Assembly: GCA_021397845.1 (NCBI GenBank)
Contig: CM038053.1
Location: 142,366,541 to 142,430,540, forward strand
DNA: 64,000 bases
Source: Areca catechu
Lineage: Eukaryota > Streptophyta > Magnoliopsida > Arecales > Arecaceae
Direction of reading: 5' to 3'
Below, in pieces: positions 34,529 through 47,376 of the stretch. Position 1 is the first letter of the stretch, and each line of letters begins with the position of its first letter. Below the pieces are notes generated by a model. It had not been told where the DNA came from and made no database searches. It saw only the letters and a program-made list of their open reading frames with translations. A program made the translations under genes and the position numbers.

Positions 34529-34540
34529 CAAGTGAGAGGT
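34529..34540 (+). promoter_or_regulatory. Polypurine tract of copia E
   Basis: CAAGTGAGAGGT lies immediately before the LTR start TGATAG. Confidence 0.7.
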
Positions 34541-36556
34541 TGATAGAAAAGTACCCTAAGAGCTAATCAATATGAGGGCCTTTTTGTAAACTTCCAACTC
34601 ATGTATGACATACTTTCATATTAATAAAGGCATTTGATTCATCATATGCTGTTGTATCCCACTTATTGATTATGATGAACCCCATAAATTAGGGCAATGG
34701 AGTTAGGGTTATGATGGAGTTCATAACGGTGAAACCTAATTCCTATAAACCCTAATCTAGAATGAACCTAGTCGTTGGACCATCGATTCGGGGATCGATA
34801 AATCCGGAAAGACTAGCTTATCCTATGTATGCTCAGTTGATGAGGGTGGTTGGTCTCATAACCACTTGTGTAGAGACACTAGTACAAGGATAAGGGTGCT
34901 CATCAGGGTATGAGTACGCTGGACTGATCCGCACTGGGACTATCTTATGGAAGTCTTACTACTTGTCAAAAGATAGATCCCAGAGTAGAAGTTGTGCATG
35001 TGATCTTTAGACCTGAGGTCACCATGGTTCCTTGTGCACACTAAGCCATATTTTGGATCATACTCATTCATGCCATTGCGGCATGTACGGGGTGTTCTGG
35101 GTTTGGTGGAAGGTGTATGAAGGATGTGAGTGGACCAACAAGGAATCGATCATTTCTAGTAAAAGGAATTATTATCCCATGCAATCTTTTTGATGAGAGA
35201 CTCAAGGAGCCTTTGATCAAAGTAGGATGAGATTAATGAAATCTAATCAGTCATTAGTTGAGTCCTTATGATTGAGCTGAGATTTGATATGATTAAGTAT
35301 TAGAGTTTGACATATATCCATACCTATCACTTAATCGGGATAATGGGAGATCGAAAGATTGAATTGTACGGTAACTTACTACTAAAGGATATTTTGGTAT
35401 TTTTTATCAAATTCCTCATCTTCTAGGTAGGCATGACATGCTGCTACATGTCAATCTTGTCTTGTAGGTTTTCATGAACCAATTGGTTTTGTTTCATGAG
35501 TCAATTCGATGTATGATTCAAATTGGACAATTAGGTGAGCCAATTTGACCTAATTAGGTCAATCGGGTTCGATCGAATCGATTTGGCTCAAACCTAAACT
35601 TGCTGCTGGCTAGATGTGGAACCCAATGGGTCACACACAATAGAGACTTGGCCAAGGAAGTCATTCATGATTTAATTAGGGTCATAGGATCCTAATTGGT
35701 CAGCCAGATTGCATACTAGCATATGTAGGCTAACCTAATTCCTAACCCAATTGGATTGGGTTTGGTTGCTTGCTAATTGGGCTAACCTAATTATGAAAAA
35801 CCTAAATTAGGGTGAGTTCTAAGTGGGGCTAGCCAAATCAGAGCTTGATCTGATTTTTATTTGGATTCTTGGGCATGTTAGGCTTCATATATGAAGAATC
35901 CCAATGGCATGGGACTCTTGGTACCTAAATAACACCTTAACTTCAAAAAGGCACAGAAGGAGCTAAAAACCTCTGATTTGAAAATAAAAGATATGGTCAG
36001 AAAGCTTATTTGATGCCCTTTCCAATGACACCCATATTGCATATATTTGACCAAGTCAATTTGACACTTTGGGTGGACTAAATGGAAAGGGAAAGACTAT
36101 TGGCATCCTTTGGCGCACTCAAGAGAAAGTATGGCGCGCAGATGGACTGAGAGTCCTTCTGCAGATGAAACTCTGGGAGCTTCATCAGGAATGCACCTCT
36201 TAGCTTAATCCCCATGCCTTGATAAGTCAAAATATCGGTTTAAAGTTTGAATGGGATGGTTTGAAGAGGAGTGAAAAGGTGGCGCGCACATGAAGAGTCG
36301 TGCCTCTTCATATGCGCGCGCACAATAGAGGGCAGAGTCCTTCTACCTCTGAAACTCTTCAAGCCTCGCATTACTTCAGATTAGAAGACGCATCTCCCTA
36401 TCTCAGAAACTAGAATTCGACACATGGCTTAATGGGGATTGATCTGGTAACTGAAAGAACATAGATATGACTCTCCATTCCCGAAGAGTCTTATTAGATA
36501 TGATGTTTCATATCTGATAAGTATTATCGGGATGCATTTCACACCCCATCTGAGAT

Positions 36557-36564
36557 TATAAATA
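36557..36564 (+). promoter_or_regulatory. TATA box of the E LTR
   Basis: A perfect TATAAATA lies about 580 bases before the LTR end, followed by a TTCTTCTTCTTC stretch. It is also present at 42740-42747 in the duplicated copy. It is the likely core promoter of the copia family. Confidence 0.6.
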
Positions 36565-36697
36565 GGGGGTATGATGAAATGAGAAACACTACTACTTCTT
36601 CTTCTTCGGTCTTGAAAGATCAGTGTTTTTATTTTCTCGAGAGTTTGTTTGAGAGTCTTCCACTTTCTCCCTCTCTCCTTCCTGTTTTAGGACAAGA

Positions 36698-36716
36698 CTT
36701 GTCTTGCTAAGACAAG
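36698..36716 (+). promoter_or_regulatory. Perfect stem-loop in the E LTR
   Basis: CTTGTCTT, a three-base loop, then AAGACAAG. F has related inverted repeats at 49063-49090. It lies about 140 bases downstream of the TATA box, so it would be near the 5' end of the transcript. Confidence 0.55.
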
Positions 36717-37140
36717 TTCTTCTACACTAGGACAAGGCTTGGTTTTAGGATATAAGCTTGTAGGGTCCTAGAGGAGGGTAGTCCTAGAACCTAAAGTGGT
36801 TTAGGACAGTATCTTGAGTACCCTTCAGTAGAACAGGATGTCTTACGGTGGTCAATAGACCAAAGGCTGCCGAAAGAGTTCCACTTCTCCAAGCAACTTG
36901 AAGAAGGAGTTCTTCCTTGGTCCGAGTTTCATGTGGATCACTGTTGGAGAGTTTGTGCTTGTGAACCTTGTGGAAAAGCTGGGTTTCAGTGATCTAGATA
37001 TTTTCCTTGACTCTATTTTATGATTCATTAGTTGATATTGCACAAGGGGTTCCTGGGAATTAGGGTTTTCTATACATGTTATACATGTTAGGGTATCATG
37101 CTATAAAATTTTATATTGAAAGTCAATTCTGCATGCTGCA

Positions 37141-37560
37141 TGATCCTCGACACCTTGGGAGAATTTCCATCATCTCTATCAAGTAAAATTCGAGGTGGAC
37201 ACTTTGGGTTGGGTTCGCTCTCAAATGAAAGGTCAGGCCCAAATGGCTTGCTGGGTATGTTTGCTGGTTCCCTATACTCAACTAAGTGTGAGATATTGAA
37301 AGTCGAGCTAATGCCATAATCTGGAGGTAGCTCAAGCACATAGGCATTAGGGCCAACTCTCCTTATCACTCTAAAGGGGCCAACTCCATGAGCATGAAGT
37401 TTCTTTACGGTTCCTGGTGGAAACAGTTCAGGCCTAAGTCTAATCATTATAGAATCCCCATGTCAAATTCTTTAGCTTGCCTTTGGGAATCAGCCAATTT
37501 CTTGTACGTATTATTACTTAGGTTGATTTTTGGCTAATCTCCTTATGCATGCTTCCAGTA
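37141..37560 (-). pseudogene. Integrase C-terminal tail of G, copy 1
   Basis: Open from 37447: MIRLRPELFPPGTVKKLHAH, GPFRVIRRVGPNAYVLEL, SHLVEYREPANIP, then PNPKCPP, where E's LTR cuts it. The chromodomain that should follow is on the far side of E. Upstream, 37448-37560 is a decayed continuation. It matches B's tail closely. Confidence 0.85.
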
Positions 37561-37708
37561 TGCTGTGCAAAAGATTCTACAGACTCTGGGACTTATACTG
37601 ACACTTGACAAAAAGTAGACTCAACTATGCACTCCTATTGAGAAGAATTTTATTGGACTCTTAGGGCCTAAACTATTGACTCTCTAGGTTTGACCTTGGT
37701 CTAGTATG

Positions 37709-39552
37709 TGTTGGAAATTGTGTCCCAAAGCCAATCGTCTAGGCTATAGATGGTTATGCTATCTTTGTATTTTATATGAATTCTTTAAATAAATAAAAGT
37801 TATTTATTTTGGCTATCCATCATATATACATTTTTCTGTAAAGAACTCTTGTATGATGGAGTTCTTAGAACTACTATTTTTGATATAGAGAGGATATATA
37901 AGGTAGTTCTTAAATTGGTTCATAACCAAAGAATACATTGATATAGGACGATGATGTATCAAGTATAGGTTGTTGTATATCGTATTTATTGGTTGTCCTC
38001 TTAACCAAGGAGTGTAGAGACACTGGTGTGACATGCAAGTGAAATGTATGACATTTCACTAAATGTGACCATCTGTGGAGCTCCCTTCTGCCAAAAGATT
38101 GCTCGTGAAGGGATATGGATATATGTGTCCCTCAGACCTGAGGTCACATGGTAGCTTGCAAGCAACTCACTATACTTTGGTACCAGACTACCTGAATTTC
38201 TAATCCAGTGATGGAAGATTTTTGGGTGCAGTTAAGTAATTATGGAGCGGTGGTGGATCAAGATGGAATTGACCTCTCTAAATAGTTTGAAGTGAATGAC
38301 TCACTTTATCTCAATTCAGCAAAACCTTGGCCAGGGTAGTTCTTATGAAGAGTTACAGAACTTGTGAGGTTGAGATATGATCTGAATAAACCAAATTAGG
38401 GTTGGCAGTCTAACCCTAGGTCATCCTGAGCATTATGAGGTCAAAGGGATGAATTACATAGCAACCATATGCTAGAGGTTCTTGTGAGGTGCTCTGCATC
38501 TTTGACCTATTCGGACGTCGGGTTTCATTGGTAGATGAGGACTTTGACTGGTACTGGAAATGATCCAGTGCTATCGGCTTAGTGTTCGAACCTATGGGGT
38601 CACACACCATAGAGGATTTCTATATGATCTTTTAGCTAATCGATGATTGAGAATCGTTTAACATCACCAGAGGTCAATTTGATTGACCAGGTTCCAAGTG
38701 TCGACACATGGAATTTTGCAGGTGTAGATACTTGGTGAAGTATCGACACTTGGCAATTTTCGAGTATCAACACTTCCTGTGATAAACAGTTTTCTGGGAG
38801 GATTTTGTGGAGATTTTTTGGACAGGTTTTGACCTGGTTTGAATTTCGAATTCAAACCATTTTTGGCTCCATGGCTTTATGGTATGAAAGTCATACTTAA
38901 CTTAATGGGTTGGACCCATTTGGAATGGCCTTGATCCTCTCCCCCATTCTCTCCCCTTATCTCTCCTCCTTCCTTCTTCTCCCTCTCATGGCTGCACCTA
39001 TAAATGAGGGTCATTCTATAGGCTGCAGAGGTTACAACAATAGCAAAAGAAAACTTTGAGAGTGATAGAGAAGGGTTGTGAGAGTTCTAGGGATTGGGTG
39101 TGAGCAACCTAGCACTCTAGCTAGGTCTTAGGAAAAGAGGTTTTGGGAAGGGATTCCTGCTGTCCTCCTAGTCTTCATCGAAGAAGAAGATCGGCGAAGG
39201 ATCCCGAAGAGCTAGCACTTTGAGGGAGTTGATCAGAGTCGAGCCCAGGTGTGGATTTCTTGTAGAGGCCAGATGCAAGTGTTGCTAAAGCTCCCTCTTC
39301 CTTTTCACAGCACTTCCACAGCTTCTCTCAGAGGTATAAAGGTATGGTACTTTTATATATATTCTCTTGCTTTTGATGTTACATGCATGCTAGATCTTTA
39401 TACTAGTTCCTGTTGCGGGCAGATCGGTAGATCATTTAGATCTATCTACCGAGCCTTCCACTGTGCATATCTTAAAAATATTTTAAAATGCATATCTTTC
39501 TATCCTCTATTCTTGCATATTGTATGCTAGGTGTAGGTGCTTTTCACCTTCA
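37709..39552 (+). mobile_element. Solo copia LTR in G, copy 1
   Basis: A 1844-base sequence starts TGTTGGAAATTGTG and ends TTTTCACCTTCA, flanked by GTATG on both sides (37704-37708, 39553-39557). Its start resembles that of the D LTR. A TATAAATG lies near 38999. Orientation follows the D LTR. It has no internal element sequence and no gene. Confidence 0.93.
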
Positions 39553-39557
39553 GTATG

Positions 39558-41195
39558 CACATAAAAAATTACCATGGATCCCTAGCAAATGCCATAAGGT
39601 ATACCATAAGTAGGTAGCAAAAGGGATGGGATCTAAGGATTCATGCAACCTGGTAATCTCTACAAAATGTAATCCAATGGCTCTGGAAACATGAGAAGAC
39701 TCAGGGAAGGGTGGGAAATAGGAATTGGAGTCTTGGGGCAATCTATGGGAAGCATGAAACAGACCTTATTTAATCCGGATGACCTTAAGTTTTGAACATT
39801 GATCTATGGGTGTCATAAGGTCAAATTGATGGATGGAGAATTTGGTCATTGTAAGTGCAAATTTTTCATGAAAGGAAGACTAGGTCAGTTCCAGAAAAAG
39901 GTTATCAACTAGGATTAGAGAAATGAATTCTTTATAAGGGAACTGAATGAGGTCTTGGGTTGAGGCTAAAGGAGTGGGTTCTTCCTAAGGGCATTGGCTT
40001 ACAGGAACCAAGTCCTCACTAATTTCCTGTTGTTCTGATGTTTTAGGACTAGGCTCTACAATCTTATATTCTCCAAGGGTTTCCTCAGGCGAAGTACTAG
40101 AGTTGTCCTCTTCATAGTCTTCTCCTTCATATTCGTCTACCAAACTCATGTCAGCCTCATATACTTCTACTTCAGGCTCACTGGTGGGTTTAGGATCTTC
40201 TGAGGGTCCTTCCAATATAGCTTCCACCTAGGTGTTTTCTGGGTCAACCAATTCCAGGTCTACAATATATTCCTCCTCTTTAATGTCACCCTGGTGAACA
40301 CCCGGGGTAGCAGGGGGGGTCGACTCAGGTTAGGGTTGGGCTTGGTTTCAAAGGTACTAACCCTGTTGGATTGAGATTGACTGGTTGTGAGTTCCCTTTG
40401 ATAAGACTCGAACTCCCTAGCTATGTGATAGGCTTCCTCACAATTCTAAATTTTCCAATGGGATAGTTCTCCTTGGATGTCCCTACGTAGGCCAGCTTGA
40501 AACCTCGATATGATCATAGCCTCGGACTCAACTCTGCTACATCTCCTAATAAACCTATTAAATTTCTCAATATACTCAGACACTGGTCTATCATCCTGTC
40601 TCAGTTTGTACCATTGGTTCAGTAGTCTTTGCTCGTAAAATCTACCTAGGTACTTTTCTCTTAGCCTACTTCTCATGGTTCTCCAGCTACGTATTCTATA
40701 TCCTCTTTGATAACATTCATCCTCAATAGCTGCTCAATGCCACTTAGCATATCGAGTTAACCTATATGTGGCCAATCTAAATTTCTCTAACTCTGACATC
40801 CTAGTGTACTTGAAATAGTGATCCATGCTCTCCTCCCAATCGATATACACCTCTTGTCTTTCATTAAAAGTATGTGCATAAGGTTGGGTGCTCCTAATGG
40901 GTCCCTCCTCGGAGTCAACCAAGTATGGGTATAAGCTCCTAGGGCTAGACTCAAGGGCAAGATCATGATCATAGGCTCTTGGATCAAGGGAATTGGGCCT
41001 AGAGGAGTTGAATTTAGCATGGGCCTTGTGGGCTTCTGCCCGTGCCTTTGCTTGGGCCATCTTTTGGTTCAATTGGGCCAGTTGTTCGCTGAGGGCCCAC
41101 AAGTTGGCTTCAAGGTTTGATCCCATGACTACACTGGGTTGGATAAGGACTGATGGACTAATGGACTCCAAATCTAGACTAGACATGCAACACAC
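39558..41195 (-). pseudogene. Gag and shared module of G, copy 1
   Basis: From 41195 (start likely MSSLDLES at 41186) come an Ala/Gln-rich coiled coil, then a genuine Retrotrans_gag domain: WEESMDHYFKYTRM, LREKYLGRFYEQRLLNQW, PVSEYIEKFNRFIRRC, RFQAGLRRDIQGEL. Stops lie at 40734, 40446 and beyond. The module at 39985-40227 reads VYEADMSLVDEYEGED. The final block near 39560-39741 reads FVEITRLHESL and FATYLWYTLWHLLGIH. No zinc knuckle is visible. This is the only B/C/G member with a clear capsid domain. It is dead. Confidence 0.85.
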
Positions 41196-41869
41196 AACGG
41201 AGGGTATTATGGTTTGCTAGACCAAGGAGTTCAAATAGAATGGGTTAACGTAGAAGACACACCACAACAACTAGCCCTTTCACTGGCCAGGTAAGAGGTG
41301 GTAGTGTGGGAGGCCCCCCTTGCTTTTGCAAGGACCCAATTAAAGAACCACAACACTGTTTAGGTCGTTCGATGCTAAACCTCTTGCTTTAGACACCAGC
41401 TTCTCGGTACTAATTGAAGGGTTACATGCACTAGCTTCCCCAAAATAGTTAAACCCGACTCGTGGGTGTCCCTAAGCTATTAGGTTGCTACTTGATTTTA
41501 GATTAGGCTTAGATTCTAAATGCAAGGGTGGTGGTTTTCGGGCTGAGGAAAGGTAATGACCTCCTTCCCTTATCTTGTGATATTACCACCCTTAAATCGA
41601 TTATGTAGATGATGGCATACACATGAAACCTAATGAAATGTATCTAAGTTTTGTTTTTGGATTTTGATGTATGTTAGCAAAAATAAGATGCTGGAAATAA
41701 AAATATGAACCTAAAGTGCAAAATTAAACTATATGGGAATGAAAGTGTGATGAAATGCATTTTCTAGAATTTCAGAATAGATTTGTTCTTAGGTAGTAAT
41801 CCAGCATGTAGAAATTTTACAGATTGCAAATAAATCTGGGAAAATTCTAAAAATTACTTTCAAATATAT
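41196..41869 (-). other. G leader, copy 1, up to the duplication junction
   Basis: No gene. Matches 47377-48049 and stops at the junction, where E LTR sequence begins again. Confidence 0.75.
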
Positions 41870-43322
41870 GGATCCTAATTGGTAAGCCAGATTGCATACT
41901 AGCATATGTAGGCTAACATAATTCCTAACCCAATTGGATTGTGTTTGGTTGCTTGCTAATTGGGCTAACCTAATTATGGAAAACCTAAATTAGGGTGAGT
42001 TCTAAGTGGGGCTAGCCAAATCAGAGCTTGATCTGATTTTTATTTGGATTCTTGGGCATGTTAGACTTCATATATGAAGAATCCCAATGGCATGGGACTC
42101 TTGGTACCTAAATAACACCTTAACTTCAAAAAGGCACAGAAGGAGCTACAAATCTCTGATTTGAAAATAAAAGATATGGTCAGAAAGCTTATTTGATGCC
42201 CTTTCCAATGACACCCATATTGTATATATTTGACCAAGTCAATTTGATACTTTGGGTGGACTAAATGGAAAGGAAAAGACTATTGGCATCCTTTGGCGCA
42301 CTCAGGACAAAGTATGGCGCGCAGATGGACTGAGAGTCCTTTTGCAGATGAGACTCTGGGAGCTTCATCAGGAAGGCACCTCTTAGCTTAATCCCCATGC
42401 CTTGACAAGTCAAAAGATCGGTTTAAAGTTTGAATGGGATAGTTTGAAGAGGAGTGAAAAGGTGGCGCGCACATGAAGAGTCGTGCCTCTTCATATGCGC
42501 GCGCACAATAGAGGGCAGAGTCCTTCTACCTTTGAAACTCTTCAAGCCTCGCATTACTTCAGATTAGAAGATGCATCTCCCTATCTCAGAAACTAGTATT
42601 CGACACATGGCTTAATGGGGATTGATCTGGTAAGTGAAAGAACATAGATATGACTCTCCATTCCCGAAGAGTCTTATCAGATATGATGCTTCATATCTGA
42701 TAGGTATTATCGGGATGCTTTTCACACCCCATCTGAGATTATAAATAGGGGGTATGATGAAATGAGAAACACTACTACTTCTTCTTCTTCGGTCTTGTAA
42801 GATCAGTGTTTTTATTTTCTCGAGAGTTTGTCTGAGAGTCTTCCACTTTCTCCCTCTCTTCTTCCTGTTTTAGGACAAGACTTGCTTGTTAAGACAAGTT
42901 CTTCTACACTAGGACAAGGCTTGGTTTTAGGATATAAGCTTGTAGGGTCCTAAAGGAGGGTAGTCCTAGAATCTAAAGTGGTTTAGGACAGTATCTTGAG
43001 TACCCTTCAGTAGAACAGGATGTCCTACGGTGGTCAATAGACCAAAGGCTGCCGAAAGAGTTCCACTTCTCCAAGTAACTTGAAGAAGGAGTTCTTCCTT
43101 GGTCTGAGTTTCATGTGGATCACTGTTGGAGAGTTTGTGCTTGTGAACCTTGTGGAAAAGTTGGGTTTCAGTGATCCAGGTATTTTCCTTGACTCTATTT
43201 TATGATTCATTAGTTGATATTGCACAAGGGGTTCCTGGGAATTAGGGTTTTCTATACATGTTATACATGTTAGGGTATCATGCTATAAAATTTTATATTG
43301 AAAGTCAATTCCGCATGCTGCA
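41870..43322 (+). repeat. Copy of the distal part of the E LTR
   Basis: Matches 35687-37140, including the TATA box (42740-42747). It lacks its own upstream LTR part and pol, because it exists only through the duplication. The stem-loop seen in copy 1 has lost bases here. Confidence 0.9.
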
Positions 43323-43740
43323 TGTCCTCGACACCTTGGGAGAATTTCCATCATCTCTATCACGTAAAATTGGAGGTGGACACTTTGGGTTGGGTTCGCT
43401 CTCAAATGAAAGGTCAGGCCCAAATGGCTTGCTGGGTATGTTTGCTGGTTCCCTATACTCGACTAAGTGTGAGATATTGAAAGTCGAGCTAATGCCATAA
43501 TCTGGAGGTAGCTCAAGCACATAGGCATTAGGGCCAACTCTCCTTATCACTCTAAAGGGGCCAACTCCATGAGCATGAAGTTTCTTTACGGTTCCTGGTG
43601 GAAACCGTTCAGGCCTAAGTCTAATCATTATAGAATCCCCATGTCAAATTCTTTAGCTTGCCTTTGGGAATCAGCCAATTTCTTGTATGTATTATTACTT
43701 AGGTTGATTTTTGGCTATTCTCCTTATGCATGCTTCCAGT
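43323..43740 (-). pseudogene. Integrase C-terminal tail of G, copy 2
   Basis: Near-identical to 37141-37560, with RLRPERF where copy 1 has RLRPELF. It shares the same truncation by E sequence. Confidence 0.85.
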
Positions 43741-43889
43741 ATGCTGTGCAAAAGATTCTACGGACTCTGGGACTCATACTGACACTTGACAAAAAGTAGA
43801 CTCAACTATGCACTCCTATTGAGAAGAATTTTATTGGACTCTTAGGGCCTAAACTATTGACTCTCTAGGTTTGACCTTGGTCTAGTATG

Positions 43890-45733
43890 TGTTGGAAATT
43901 GTGTCCCAAAGCCAATCGTCTAGGCTATAGACGGTTATGCTATCTTTGTATTTTATATGAATTTTTTAAATAAATAAAAGTTATTTATTTTGGCTATCCA
44001 TCATATTTACATTTTTCTGTAAAGAACTCTTGTGTGATGGAGTTCTTAGTACTACTTTTTTTGATATAGAGAGGATATATAAGGTAGTTCTTAAATTGGT
44101 TCATAACCAAAGAATACATTGTTATAGGATGATGATGTATCAAGTATAGGTTGTTGTATATCGTATTTATTGGTTGTCCTCTTAACCAAGGAGTGTAGAG
44201 ACACTGGTGTGACATGCAAGTGAAATGTATGACATTTCACTGAATGTGACCATCTGCGTAGCCCCCTTCTGCTAAAGGATTGCTCGCGAAGGGATATGGA
44301 TATATGTGTCCCTCAGACCTGAGGTCACATGGTAGCTTGCAAGCAACTCACTATACTTTGGTACCAGACTACCTGGATTTCTAATCCAGTGATGGAAGAT
44401 TTCTGGGTGCAGTTAAGTAATTGTGGAGCGGTGGTGGATCAAGATGGAATTGACCTCTCTAAATAGTTTGGAGTGAATGACTCACTTTGTCTCAATTCAG
44501 CAAAACCTTGGCCAGGGTAGTTCTTATGAAGAGTTACAGAACTTGTGAGGTTGAGATATGATCTGAATAAACCAAATTAGGGTTGGCAGTCTAACCCTAG
44601 GTCATCATGAGCATTATGAGGTCAAAGGGATGAATTACATAGCAACCATATGCTAGAGGTTCTTGTGAGGTGCTCTGCATCTTTGACCTATCCGGACGTC
44701 GGGTTTCATTGGTAGATGAGGACTTTGACTGGTACTGGAAATGTTCCAGTGCTATCGGCTTAGTGTTCGAACCTATGGGGTCACACACCATAGAGGATTT
44801 CTATCTGATCTTTTAGCTAATCGATGATTGAGAATCGTTTAACATCACCAGAGGTCAATTTGATTGACCAGGTTCCAAGTGTTGACACATGGAATTTTGC
44901 AGGTGTCGACACTTGGTGAAGTGTCGACACTTGGCAATTTTCGAGTATTGACACTTCTTGTGATGAACAGTTTTCTGGGAGGATTTTGTGGAGATTTTTT
45001 GGGCAGGTTTTGACCTGGTTTGAATTTCAAATTCAAACCATTTTTGGCTCCAAGGCTTTATGGTATGAAAGTCATACTTACCTTAATGGGTTGGACCCAT
45101 TTGCAATGGCCTTGATCCTCTCCCCCATTCTCTCCCCTCATCTCTCCTCCTTCCTTCTTCTCCCTCTCATGGCTGCACCTATAAATGAAGGTCATTCTAT
45201 AGGCTGCAGAGGTTACAACAATAGCAAAAGAAAACTTTGAGAGTGATAGAGAAGGGTTGTGAGAGTTCTAGGGATTGGGTGTGAGCAACCTAGCACTCTA
45301 GCTAGGTCTTACAAAGAGAGGTATTGGGAAGGGATTCCTGCTGTCCTCCTAGTCTTCCTGGAAGAAGAAGATCGGCGAAGGATCCCGAAGAGCTAGCACT
45401 TTGAGGGAGTTGATCAGAGTCGAGCCCAGGTGTGGATTTCTTGTAGAGGCCAGATGCATGTGTGGCTCAAGCACCCTCTTCCTTTTCACAGCACTTCCAC
45501 AGCTTCTCTCAGAGGTATAAAGGTATGGTACTTTTATATATATTCTCTTGCTTTTGATGTTACATGCATGCTAGATTTTTATACTAGTTCCTATTATGGG
45601 CAGATCGGTAGATCATTTAGATCTATCTACCGAGCCTTCCACTGTGCATATCTTAAAAATATTTTAAAATGCATATCTTTCTATCCTCTATTCTTGCATA
45701 TAGTATGCTAGGTGTAGGTGCTTTTCACCTTCA
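43890..45733 (+). mobile_element. Solo copia LTR in G, copy 2
   Basis: The same 1844-base length, same ends and same GTATG flanks as 37709-39552. It is a product of the segmental duplication, not a second insertion. Confidence 0.93.
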
Positions 45734-45738
45734 GTATG

Positions 45739-47368
45739 CACATAAAAAATTACCATGGATCCCTAGCAAATGCCATAAGGTATACCAGTAGTAGGTAGCA
45801 AAATTGATGGGCTCTAAGGATTCATGCAACCTGGTAATCTCTACAAAATGTAATCCAATGGCTCTGGAAACATGAGAAGACTCAGGGAAGGGTGGGAAAT
45901 AGGAATTGGAGTCTTGGAGCATTCTATGGGAAGCATGAAACAGACCTTATTTAATCAGGATGACCTTAAGTTTTGAACATTGATCTATGGGTGTCATAAG
46001 GTCAAATTGATGGATGGAGAATTTGGTCATTGTAAGTGCAAATTTTTCATGAAAGGAAGACTAGGTCAGTTCCAGAAAAAGGTTATCAACTGGGATTAGA
46101 GAAATGAATTCTTTATAAGGGAACTGAATGAGGTCTTGGGTTGAGGCTAAAGGAGTGGGTTCTTCCTAAGGGAATTGACTTACAGGAACCAAGTCCTCAC
46201 TAATTTCCTGTTGTTCTGATGTTTTAGGACTAGGCTCTACAATATTATATTCTCCAAGGGTTTCCTCAGGTGAAGTACTAGAGTTGTCCTCTTCACAGTC
46301 TTCTCCTTCATATTCGTCTACCAAACTCATGTCAGCCTCATATACTTCTACTTCAGGCTCACTGGTGGGTTCAGGATCTTCTGAGGGTCCTTCCAATATA
46401 GCTTCCACCTAGGTGTTTTCTGGGTCAACCAATTCTAGGTCTATAATATATTCCTCCTCTTTAATGTCACACTGGTGAACACACGGGGTAGCAGGGGTGG
46501 GTCGACTCAGGTTAGGGTTGGGCTTGGTTTCAAAGGTACTAACCCTGTTGGATTGAGATTGACTGGTTGTGAGTTCCCTTTGATAAGACTCGAACTCCCT
46601 AGCTATGTGATAGGCTTCCTCACGATTCTAAATTTTCCAATGGGATAGTTCTCCTTGGATGTCCCTACGTAGGCCAGCTTGAAACCTCGATATGATTATA
46701 GCCTCAGACTCAACTCTGCTACATCTCCTAATAAACCTATTAAATTTTTCAATATACTCAGACACTGGTCTATCATCCTGTCTCAGTTTGTACCATTGGT
46801 TCAGTAGTCTTTGCTCGTAAAATCTACCTAGGTACTTTTCTCTTAGCCTACTTCTCATGGTTCTCCAGCTTCGTATTCTATATCCTCTTTGATAACATTC
46901 ATCCTCAATAGCTACTTAATGCCACTTAGCATATCGAGTTAACCTATATGTGGCCAATCTAAATTTCTCTAACTCTGACATCCTAGTGTACTTGAAATAG
47001 TGATCCATGCTCTCCTCCCAATCGATATACACCTCTTGTCTTTCATTAAAAGTATGTGCATAAGGTTGGGTGCTCCTAATGGGTCCCTTCTCGGAGTCAA
47101 CCAAGTATGGGTATAAGCTCCTAGGGCTAGACTCAAGGGCAAGATCATGATCATAGGCTCTTGGATCAAGGGAATTGGGCCTAGAGGAGTTGAATTTAGC
47201 ATGGGCCTTGTGGGCTTCTGCCCGTGCCTCTGCTTGGGCCATCTTTTGTTTCAATTAGGCCAGTTGTTCGCTGAGGGCCCACAAGTTGGCTTCAAGGTTT
47301 GATCCCATGACTACACTAGGTTGGATAAGGACTGATGGGCTAATGGACTCCTAATCTAGACTAGACAT
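45739..47368 (-). pseudogene. Gag and shared module of G, copy 2
   Basis: Copy of 39558-41186 with the same domain order and the same main stops (near 46916 and 46628), plus a further stop near 47255 before KQKMAQAEARAEAH. The module, VYEADMSLVDEYEGED, and the FATY-HLLGIH block are retained. Sharing stops with copy 1 shows that gag was dead before the duplication. Confidence 0.85.
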
Positions 47369-47376
47369 GCAACACA

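Larger units (their letters stand above)
32609..37140 (+). mobile_element. Element E: Ty1/copia, 3' half; its 5' half lies left of the window
   Basis: It begins mid-integrase at the D insertion and runs through RT and RNase H to a polypurine tract and a 2.6-kb 3' LTR. It is the same family as copia F, whose pol is continuous across the place where D inserted here (ARADKCRFV in F). It lies inside element G, whose integrase tail starts at 37141. Confidence 0.9.
34541..37140 (+). repeat. 3' LTR of copia E
   Basis: The 2600-base sequence starts TGATAGAAAAG and ends GCATGCTGCA. It matches the F LTRs (opposite strand) along most of its length, but its last roughly 25 bases are not alignable to F, so the end is approximate. 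The distal part from 35687 is copied at 41870-43322. Confidence 0.82.
35687..41869. repeat. Tandem segmental duplication, copy 1
   Basis: The block starts at GGATCCTAATTGG in the E LTR and ends in the G leader. The same 6.18-kb block repeats directly at 41870. It contains the LTR end, G integrase tail, solo copia LTR and G gag. By eye the copies differ by a few percent. Confidence 0.93.

Noticed and set aside
43890..45733. A second independent copia insertion in G
   Set aside because: It has the same flanks, the same length and the same surrounding sequence as 37709-39552. It is a product of the segmental duplication.
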